A stretch of DNA of 64,000 nt. It comes from JAWMQL01 sp033283165. GTDB taxonomy: Bacteria > Pseudomonadota > Gammaproteobacteria > Pseudomonadales > Halieaceae. The position numbers were made by a program, and so were the translations under genes. Under the pieces are notes generated by a model. It was given only the letters and a program-made list of their open reading frames with translations, did not search any database and had not been told where the DNA came from. Location: positions 248,001 through 312,000 of the forward strand of contig JAWMQL010000006.1 in NCBI GenBank assembly GCA_033283165.1, read 5' to 3'. Of the stretch, positions 57,931 to 64,000 are shown one piece after another; the first letter of the stretch is position 1; every line of letters begins with the position of its first letter.

Positions 57931-58699
57931 AACTATCCCGCGTAAAAACCAGTTCCCGGGCGGTGGATTCGGAGCGGTTGTAGCGGTAACCGTCCACCCT
58001 GAATTTCTTCAGGCCCTCGGGCGCGTTGATCTCATTGTCGATAATAAAGCGCGCCATCTGGCCCCGGGCCTTCTTGGCAAAGAAGCTGATGATCTTGTAC
58101 TTGCCGCCCTTCAGGTCCTTGAACACCGGGGTGATGATGTCCGCATCGAGTTCGCCCGGCTGCACCGACTTGAAGTACTCGTTGGAGGCCAGGTTACACA
58201 ATACCGGGCTGCCGCTCTTTTTCAGCTGGGCATTCAGGGCCCCGGTGATGCGGTCGCCCCAGAACTCATACAGGTTGCGGCCGCCGGGATTGGCGAACTT
58301 CACGCCCATTTCCAGGCGATAGGGTTGCATCAGGTCCAGCGGCCGCAGCAGGCCGTAGAGCCCGGACAGGATGCGCAGGTGCTGCTGGGCAAAGCGCAGC
58401 CCGGCGTCGTCCAGGGTCTCGGCCTCGAGGCCGGTGTAGACATCGCCCTTGAAGGCGAGCAGTGCCTGCTTGGCATTGTCCAGGTCAAAGGGCGTGCCCC
58501 AGTTCATGAAGCGCTGGTGATTGAGATCCGCGATCTTCTCGCTCACGCCCATGAGGGAGCGGATATCAGCGGGGCTCAGGTCGCGCGCGACCGACACCAG
58601 CTCCGCGCTCTGTTCCAGAAACTGCGGTTGGGTCTTGCGGCGCGTCGTGGGCGGCGTGTCGAAGTCCAGGGTCTTGGCCGGGGAAATGATCGTCAGCAT
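57929..58699 (-). CDS. yaaA: peroxide stress protein YaaA
   Basis: DUF328 protein of 256 residues from ATG 58699 (MLTIISPAKTLDF), the family start; the frame is open further upstream but that part is antisense to dctQ. Marks: TIISPAKTLDFDTPP, HQRFMNWGTPFDLDNAKQALLAFKGDVYTGL, LSGLYGLLRPLDLMQPYRLEMG, VLCNLASNEYFKSV and ISFFAKKARGQMARF. E. coli YaaA lowers free iron under peroxide stress and is in the OxyR regulon. Its TAA overlaps the REP palindrome. Confidence 0.95.
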   Translation of the reverse strand: MLTIISPAKTLDFDTPPTTRRKTQPQFLEQSAELVSVARDLSPADIRSLMGVSEKIADLNHQRFMNWGTPFDLDNAKQALLAFKGDVYTGLEAETLDDAGLRFAQQHLRILSGLYGLLRPLDLMQPYRLEMGVKFANPGGRNLYEFWGDRITGALNAQLKKSGSPVLCNLASNEYFKSVQPGELDADIITPVFKDLKGGKYKIISFFAKKARGQMARFIIDNEINAPEGLKKFRVDGYRYNRSESTARELVFTRDS

Positions 58700-58777
58700 A
58701 GCGGTTTTCCAATTTCGTGAGGCAGGTATGATACTCTGCACGGCAATAATCAAAAAGCACAGCCCGACAGGTCTCCA

Positions 58778-59281
58778 ATGCGCCGCTTCATCGTCCTCAT
58801 CGACGCGTTCACCGACCGGTGCGGTCGCCTGTTGGCCTGGCTGACCCTGGCGATGGCGCTGCTGACCACCGCGGTGGTGATCATGCGCTACGGCTTCAGC
58901 GTCGGCTCCCTCGCCGCCCAGGAGGCGATCACCTACCTGCACGGTTGCGTCTTCATGCTGGGTGCAGCCTACACCCTGAAGCACGGCGGCCACGTGCGGG
59001 TGGACATTTTTTACCGCAATTTCAGCCCCCGCGGCCAGGCCTGGGTAAACAGCCTGGGCGGCGTCCTGTTCCTCATTCCCCTGTGCCTCTTCATCACCGG
59101 CATCAGCTGGAATTACGTGGCGGAATCCTGGGCCATCCGCGAGAGCTCCCCGGAACCCGGCGGCATCCCGGCGGTATTCCTGCTGAAAACCCTGTTGCCA
59201 CTGATGGCGCTGAACCTGTTGCTGCAGGGCCTGGTGGAGACCCTGCGGGCGGCGCTGCTGCTGGTGGAGGGCGAGGACTGA
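58778..59281 (+). CDS. dctQ: TRAP transporter small permease (DctQ)
   Basis: 167-residue inner-membrane subunit with four helices (LLAWLTLAMALLTTAVVIM; AITYLHGCVFMLGAAYTL; SLGGVLFLIPLCLFITGI; FLLKTLLPLMALNLLLQGL). QEAITYLHGCVFMLGAAYTLKHGGHVRVDIFY is the TRAP small-subunit pattern. Solute imported is unknown. The TGA overlaps the ATG of the large permease by one base. Confidence 0.9.
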   Translation: MRRFIVLIDAFTDRCGRLLAWLTLAMALLTTAVVIMRYGFSVGSLAAQEAITYLHGCVFMLGAAYTLKHGGHVRVDIFYRNFSPRGQAWVNSLGGVLFLIPLCLFITGISWNYVAESWAIRESSPEPGGIPAVFLLKTLLPLMALNLLLQGLVETLRAALLLVEGED

Positions 59282-60645
59282 TGGGCGGTTCGGTCGCGAT
59301 CTACATGTTCCTTGCGGTCTGCCTGTTGCTGATGCTGGGCTATCCGGTGGCGCTCACCCTGGCTGGTACCGCGCTGGCCTTCGCTGCCGGCGGGATCATT
59401 GCGGGCGTGTTCGACCCCGCGTTCCTCGCCGCCCTGCCCGGGCGCCTGTTCGGCACCGTTGGCAACACCACGCTGATCGCGGTACCCCTGTTTATCCTCA
59501 TGGGGGTGGTGCTGGAGCGATCCCGTGTCGCCGAGGAGTTGCTGGGCAATATGGAGCGGGTGTTCGGCCGCCTGCGCGGGGGGCTGGGCATCTCCGTGGT
59601 GCTGGTGGGCACCCTGCTGGCCGCCAGCACCGGCATCGTGGGCGCCACCGTGGTCACCATGGGCCTGCTGTCCCTGCCAAGCATGCTGCGGGCCGGCTAC
59701 AGCCCGACCCTGGCCACCGGCACCATCTGCGCCACCGGCACCCTGGGACAGATCATCCCGCCGTCCATCGCCCTGGTGTTGCTGGGGGATATCCTGTCCT
59801 CGGCCTATACCCAGGCCCAGCTGAACATGAACATCTTCAACCCCAAGTCGGTCTCGGTCGGTGACCTGTTCGTGGGCGCAATCATCCCGGGCCTGATCCT
59901 GGTGGCCCTGTACGTGAGCTACCTGCTGCTGGTGGCCTGGCTCAAACCGGCATCCGCTCCACCGGCTCAGGAGCCGGACATCGACCCGGGCGCCCTGCTC
60001 AAGGGCCTGCTGCCGCCGCTGGCGCTGATCGCCACCGTGCTGGGATCCATCCTCGCCGGCGCCGCCACCCCCACCGAAGCTGCCGGGGTGGGAGCCGTGG
60101 GCGCCCTGCTGCTGGCGACAGCCAAGCGCCAGCTCAGCCGGGCGCGCCTGGCGGAGATCTGCCTCGAGACGATGAAAATCACCTGCATGGTGTTTCTCAT
60201 CCTGATCGGCGCGGCGGTGTTCTCGCTGGTATTCCGCGGTTTCGGTGGCGAGGAACTGATCCACCACTATTTCGAAAACATGCCCGGGGGCGTGACGGGC
60301 GCCACCCTGGTGGTGATGCTGGTGATCTTTCTGCTGGGTTTCATCCTCGATTTCATTGAGATCACCTTCGTGGTGGTCCCCATCGTCGGGCCTATCCTGC
60401 TGACCATGGGCCTGGACCCGGTCTGGCTGGGTATCATGATCGCACTCAACCTGCAGACCTCCTTCCTGACACCGCCGTTCGGATTCGCCCTGTTCTACCT
60501 GCGCGGGGTGGCGCCGGAATCACTGCCCACGGGCGCTATCTACCGCGGGGTCATTCCCTTTATAATCATCCAGTTGCTGGTGCTGGGCTGCCTGTGGTTG
60601 TGGCCCGCCCTGGCGACCTGGTTGCCAGCCCTGTTGAAAAGCTGA
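59281..60645 (+). CDS. dctM: TRAP transporter large permease (DctM)
   Basis: 454 residues from ATG 59281, about 12 membrane helices. Marks: IYMFLAVCLLLMLGYPVALTLAG, TTLIAVPLFILMGVVLERS, the discontinuous-helix region GTLLAASTGIVGATVVTMGLLSLPSML, ATGTICATGTLGQIIPPSIALVLLGD, and FILDFIEITFVVVPIVGPIL with SFLTPPFGFALFYLRG. Forms the Na+-driven elevator with the small subunit. Its partner binding protein is probably the dctP gene 432 bases downstream on the opposite strand. Confidence 0.94.
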   Translation: MGGSVAIYMFLAVCLLLMLGYPVALTLAGTALAFAAGGIIAGVFDPAFLAALPGRLFGTVGNTTLIAVPLFILMGVVLERSRVAEELLGNMERVFGRLRGGLGISVVLVGTLLAASTGIVGATVVTMGLLSLPSMLRAGYSPTLATGTICATGTLGQIIPPSIALVLLGDILSSAYTQAQLNMNIFNPKSVSVGDLFVGAIIPGLILVALYVSYLLLVAWLKPASAPPAQEPDIDPGALLKGLLPPLALIATVLGSILAGAATPTEAAGVGAVGALLLATAKRQLSRARLAEICLETMKITCMVFLILIGAAVFSLVFRGFGGEELIHHYFENMPGGVTGATLVVMLVIFLLGFILDFIEITFVVVPIVGPILLTMGLDPVWLGIMIALNLQTSFLTPPFGFALFYLRGVAPESLPTGAIYRGVIPFIIIQLLVLGCLWLWPALATWLPALLKS

Positions 60646-60680
60646 GCCCCGACAACCCCCCAAAAACGTGAGCCGCGGCG

Positions 60681-61076
60681 ATGAATGACATCGATTCCAC
60701 CCCCGTTCCCCAGGGTGACCTGGCGCTGCAAACCATCGCCATGCCCAGGGACACCAATGCCAACGGCGATATTTTCGGTGGCTGGCTGCTGTCGCAGATG
60801 GACCTGGCGGGCTCGATTACCGCCGGGGAGGTGGCTGGCGGTCGCACCGCAACGGTCGCCATCGACGGCATGGCCTTCCTGACGCCGGTCCACGTGGGTG
60901 CGGTCGTATCCTGTTACTGCGACGTACTGGAAATCGGGCGCAGCTCGATCCGCATCATGGTCGAGGTCTGGATCAATTCTCGCCACGATGGCGAGCCCCT
61001 GAAAGTCACGGAAGGCGAGTTCGTGTTCGTCTCCATCGACGAAACCGGCCGCACCCGGAGCATCCAGCGCAGCTGA
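60681..61076 (+). CDS. yciA: acyl-CoA thioesterase (YciA family)
   Basis: 131-residue hotdog-fold thioesterase hydrolysing acyl-CoA. IAMPRDTNANGDIFGGWLLSQMDLAG near residue 20 carries the catalytic Asp and the hotdog helix; TVAIDGMAFLTPVHVGAVVSCYCDV and VWINSRHDGEPLKVTEGEFVFVSID follow. It lies between the TRAP permeases and the binding protein; whether it takes part in that uptake system is unknown. Its stop abuts the dctP stop on the other strand with no gap. Confidence 0.92.
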   Translation: MNDIDSTPVPQGDLALQTIAMPRDTNANGDIFGGWLLSQMDLAGSITAGEVAGGRTATVAIDGMAFLTPVHVGAVVSCYCDVLEIGRSSIRIMVEVWINSRHDGEPLKVTEGEFVFVSIDETGRTRSIQRS

Positions 61077-62246
61077 TCAGTCGTCCATGACCCGGTCCCG
61101 GGCGTTGATATAGGCCTGCTCCGAAATGTGGTGATAGTGGCGCACGCTCTTGTAGTAGCGGCTGAACGAGGCGTAAATCTTAGCCGCCATTTCGTCTTCC
61201 GCCGCCAGTCGCTCCAGGGCGTTCCGGGATTCCACGTACAGCGCCTTGAGCACATCGTCGGGGAATTGCCGCAGCTGCACCTCGTGCTGCTCCACCAGTT
61301 CTTTCAGGGCGGCATTGTTGCGGGCGGTAAACTCGTCCAGCATGTCGCCGTTTACCGCCCGGGCGGCCTGCGTCACGATCGCCTGCAGGTCCTCGGGGAG
61401 GGCCTCCAGGGAATCCTTGTTGAAGATGAATTCCAGGGTCGGGCCGGGCTCGTGCCAACCCGGGTAATAGTAGTATTTCGCCACCTCGTGCAGGCCCAGG
61501 GCCAGGTCGTTGTAGGGCCCCACCCATTCCACCGCGTCGATCACACCGGTCTGCAGGGAGGTGTACAGCTCGCCCCCGGCAATCCGCACCGAGGTCCCGC
61601 CCACCGCACTGAAGACCTCGCCCGCCAGGCCGGGAATGCGCATTTTCAGGCCCTTGAGGTCCTCCATGGAGTTGATCTCCTTGCGGAACCAGCCCCCCAT
61701 CTGCACCCCGGAGTTGCCCCCCGCCATGGGGACCACGTTGAAGGGCGCATACAGCTCGCGCCACAGCTGGAGGCCGCCACCGTAGTGCAGCCAGCCATTC
61801 ATTTCCTGCGCGGTGAGGCCGAAGGGCACCGCCGCGTAAAAGACCGACGCGGGTATCTTGCCCTTCCAGTAGTAGGCCGCCCCGTGACCGGCATCCGCCA
61901 CGCCCTGGGACACCGCGTCGAAGGTTTCAAAGGCCGGGACGATTTCTCCCGCGCCGTAGACATGCACCTGCAGGCGGCCGCCGCTCATCTCGCCCACCAT
62001 ACGGGCAAAATTTTCCGGACCCGTGCCCAGGCCGGGGAAGTTCTTGGGCCAGGTGGTAATGAGCTTCCACTTGAAATGCTCCTGTCCGCGATCGAGTGCC
62101 TCGCCGCCGCTGTTGCCGACCCGGCCCGGGGAGGCCCCTTCCACGGCGGCCCGGTCCAGCGCCCACAGGGCCACCACCGCCACCAGCGCGGCGGTCAACA
62201 GCAGGATGACCACGGGGGCAATTCGGCGTTCGGTTGATTCACTCAT
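61077..62246 (-). CDS. dctP: TRAP transporter substrate-binding protein (DctP/TakP-like)
   Basis: 389-residue solute receptor for a TRAP transporter. The N-terminus is one hydrophobic helix (VVILLLTAALVAVVALWAL, about residues 13-31) with no clear signal-peptidase site, so it may be membrane-tethered. The mature part has WKLITTWPKNFPGLGTGPENFA, LQVHVYGAGEIVPAFETFDAVSQG, AAYYWKGKIPASVFYAAVPFGL, LKGLKMRIPGLAGEVF and DAVEWVGPYNDLALGLHEVAKYYYYPGW. The overall pattern matches the TakP group that binds 2-oxo acids, often as calcium-linked dimers. Ligand not proven. Transcribed toward the thioesterase and permeases. Confidence 0.9.
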   Translation of the reverse strand: MSESTERRIAPVVILLLTAALVAVVALWALDRAAVEGASPGRVGNSGGEALDRGQEHFKWKLITTWPKNFPGLGTGPENFARMVGEMSGGRLQVHVYGAGEIVPAFETFDAVSQGVADAGHGAAYYWKGKIPASVFYAAVPFGLTAQEMNGWLHYGGGLQLWRELYAPFNVVPMAGGNSGVQMGGWFRKEINSMEDLKGLKMRIPGLAGEVFSAVGGTSVRIAGGELYTSLQTGVIDAVEWVGPYNDLALGLHEVAKYYYYPGWHEPGPTLEFIFNKDSLEALPEDLQAIVTQAARAVNGDMLDEFTARNNAALKELVEQHEVQLRQFPDDVLKALYVESRNALERLAAEDEMAAKIYASFSRYYKSVRHYHHISEQAYINARDRVMDD

Positions 62247-62273
62247 TATTGGTATCCGTTCCGGTTCATGCCG

Positions 62274-64000
62274 TCACAGCAACTGCAGGTTGGCATACTG
62301 CAGCACCAGCCACTTGCTGCCCTCGCCATCGAAGTTGACCTCGACCCGGGCGCTCGCGCCCCGGCCCTCGAAGTTTAGCACGACCCCCTCGCCGAAAATC
62401 TGGTGGTAGACATGTTGCCCCAGGGCCAGGCCGGTATCCGGCACCTCGGCCTGGCCCAGGCTGCTCACCGGGCGGCTGACCGTGCTGTGCAGCCGCACTT
62501 CTTCCAGCAGCTCTGCCGGGATCTCGCGGATAAAGCGCGAGGGCGTATTGTAATTCTCACTGCCGTGCAGGCGGCGGGTCTCGGCGTAGGTGATGAACAG
62601 TTTTTCCATGGCCCGGGTGATGCCCACGTAACAGAGCCGCCGCTCCTCTTCCAGCCGCCCCGGTTCCTCCAGCGACATCCGGTGCGGGAACAGGTTTTCC
62701 TCCATCCCCGCCAGGAACACCAGCGGGAACTCCAGGCCCTTGGCCGAGTGCAGGGTCATCAGTTGCACGCTGTCCTCGTGCTCCTCCGCCTGGGCGTCAC
62801 CGGCATCCAGCGCGGCGTTGTCGAGGAATTGCTGCAGCGGCGACAGCTCGTCGCCCTCGGGAACAAACTGGCGCGCCGCGGCCACCAGTTCCTCCAGGTT
62901 TTCCACCCGCGCCTGGCCTTTTTCGCCTTTCTCCTTCTCGTGGTAGGCGATGAGCCCGGAGGCCGCGACCACGTGCTCGACCAGTTCCTCCAGGCCCAAC
63001 TCGTCGGTGCCGCTGTCCAGTTCGTCGACCAGGGCGACAAAGCCCTGCAGGGCGCCGATCGCTCGGGCCGGCAGCAACTTTTCTTCCACCGTCGCGCCGA
63101 TCGCCTGCCACAGCGACAGGTCACGGGTACGGGCGCACTCGCGCACGGTTTCGATGGTTTTCAGGCCGATGCCGCGGGGCGGGGTGTTGACCACCCGCTC
63201 CAGGGCGGCATCGTCGGCCCGGTTGGTCAGCAGCCGCAGGTAGGCCAGGGCGTTGCGGATTTCGAGGCGCTCGTAGAAGCGCTGGCCACCGTAAATGCGG
63301 TAGGGCACCCCCTCGCGGATCAGGGCCTCTTCCAGCACCCGGGACTGGGCGTTGGAGCGGTACAGCACGGCGATGGAGGCGCGGCTGTTGCCCTGTTCCA
63401 GCCAGCGCTGCGCCTGCTCGACGATGAAGCGGGCCTCGTCCTGCTCATTGAAGCCGGCGTACAAAGTGATCGGGTCGCCGGCGTCACCGGCGGTCCACAA
63501 CTGCTTGCCCAGGCGGCCGAAGTTGTGTCCGATGACGCCGTTGGCGGCCTGCAGGATGGTCTGGGTGGAGCGGTAGTTCTGCTCCAGCCGCACAGTTTCC
63601 GTGCCGGCAAAATCGTCAGCGAAGCGCTGGATATTCTCGATCTTCGCCCCGCGCCAGCCGTAAATGGACTGGTCGTCGTCCCCCACCGCCACCACCGGTA
63701 TCCGCTGCCCGGCCAGTACCCGCAACCAGGCGTACTGGATGGTGTTGGTATCCTGGAACTCATCCACCAGGATCTGGCGGAAGCGGCCCTGGTAGTGCGC
63801 CAGGACGTCGGGGTTCCTGAGCCACAACTCGTGAGCCCTCAGCAGCAGCTCGGCAAAGTCCACCATGCCGCTGCGCTCACAGGCCTGTTCGTAGGCCCGG
63901 TAGACCTGCAGCATGGTCTGCTGGAACAGGTCGCCGTGGGGGGCCTCGACGTGAGCCGCCCGCAGGCCCTCGTCCTTCTGGGCATTGATGAACCACTGGG
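62274..64000 (-). CDS. uvrD: DNA helicase II UvrD, 5' end cut by window edge
   Basis: SF1A 3'-5' helicase of nucleotide excision and mismatch repair. The frame runs from the right window edge (QWFINAQKDEGLRAA) to 62274, at least 575 residues of about 720; motifs Q and Walker A lie outside. Seen: Walker B ILVDEFQDTNTIQ, VAVGDDDQSIYGWRGA, LEQNYRSTQTIL, VQLMTLHSAKGLEFPLVFLAGMEENLFPH and CYVGITRAMEKLFITYAETR. The C-terminal tail with RVEVNFDGEGSKWLVLQYANLQ is the UvrD Tudor-like domain that binds RNA polymerase and UvrB. 27 bases ahead of dctP. Confidence 0.96.
   Translation of the reverse strand, partial: QWFINAQKDEGLRAAHVEAPHGDLFQQTMLQVYRAYEQACERSGMVDFAELLLRAHELWLRNPDVLAHYQGRFRQILVDEFQDTNTIQYAWLRVLAGQRIPVVAVGDDDQSIYGWRGAKIENIQRFADDFAGTETVRLEQNYRSTQTILQAANGVIGHNFGRLGKQLWTAGDAGDPITLYAGFNEQDEARFIVEQAQRWLEQGNSRASIAVLYRSNAQSRVLEEALIREGVPYRIYGGQRFYERLEIRNALAYLRLLTNRADDAALERVVNTPPRGIGLKTIETVRECARTRDLSLWQAIGATVEEKLLPARAIGALQGFVALVDELDSGTDELGLEELVEHVVAASGLIAYHEKEKGEKGQARVENLEELVAAARQFVPEGDELSPLQQFLDNAALDAGDAQAEEHEDSVQLMTLHSAKGLEFPLVFLAGMEENLFPHRMSLEEPGRLEEERRLCYVGITRAMEKLFITYAETRRLHGSENYNTPSRFIREIPAELLEEVRLHSTVSRPVSSLGQAEVPDTGLALGQHVYHQIFGEGVVLNFEGRGASARVEVNFDGEGSKWLVLQYANLQLL

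Overview
The window is a stretch of high-G+C chromosome from a gammaproteobacterium, most likely a marine member of the Halieaceae/Cellvibrionales close to Pseudomonas. This placement is inferred from the protein families and from gene order: tkt-epd-pgk-fba, sahR-metK-ahcY-metF, pilTU/yggS/proC/yggT/metX/metW/rdgB/hemW, rpoH/ftsXEY/rsmD/coaD/mutM, and rpmBG/radC/coaBC/algC/argB/pyrE/crc/rph/yicC/gmk/rpoZ/spoT/ridA/oxyR/recG/ubiCA all follow Pseudomonas-like backbone order. Almost everything is housekeeping and gene density is very high. I saw no tRNA, rRNA, prophage, integrase, CRISPR array or intact transposase. The longest gene-free stretch is the 225 bases between metK and ahcY, which holds a cluster of repeats.

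Layout. 1-6117 (minus): central carbon genes tkt, epd, pgk and fba, followed by a hydrolase cut by the window edge. 6237-11671 (plus): a methyl-cycle operon of an ArsR-methyltransferase regulator of SahR type, metK, ahcY, metF and rsmE, with a perfect palindromic operator in front. 11716-13930 (minus): a tandem universal stress protein with an FNR/Anr-type box upstream, and a membrane-anchored esterase. 14044-16885 (plus): gshB, a TonB-like protein, yqgE and ruvX. 16882-19088 (minus): the twitching-motility ATPases PilT and PilU. 19150-25258 (plus): yggS, proC, yggT, metX, metW, a DUF4426 gene, rdgB and hemW. 25269-30766 (minus): a small lipoprotein, trmB, a DUF423 gene, rpoH, and ftsX-ftsE-ftsY. 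30832-34562: rsmD and coaD (plus), then a small membrane protein, mutM, rpmG, rpmB and radC (minus). 34661-40215 (plus): coaBC, a long algC, argB, slmA. 40216-43172: a DUF4124 coiled-coil protein, pyrE, a Crc homologue and rph. 43302-51601: yicC, gmk, rpoZ, spoT, ridA, a minus-strand epimerase, oxyR and recG. 51609-57860: a rubredoxin/rubredoxin-reductase fusion, ubiC, ubiA, a FemAB-like acyltransferase, a DUF938 methyltransferase and a Baeyer-Villiger-type monooxygenase. 57929-64000: yaaA, TRAP permeases, an acyl-CoA thioesterase, a TRAP binding protein, and uvrD cut by the window edge.

The most informative signals lie between genes. A near-perfect CIRCE (HrcA) operator overlaps a sigma70-type promoter of rpoH, which suggests that one heat-shock regulator controls the other. 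An 11-bp-arm palindrome precedes the SahR-type methyl-cycle operon. An FNR/Anr-like box sits upstream of the universal stress protein gene. Three intergenic REP-like palindromic elements of at least two sequence types are present; two share a GGGGACAGTT core, and this type is commonly linked to REP-associated tyrosine transposases, none of which is in the window. The DUF938 gene has no ATG, GTG or TTG before its conserved N-terminus and appears to start at CTG. I found no convincing wholly new multi-gene system; the candidates worth testing are these regulatory and repeat features.
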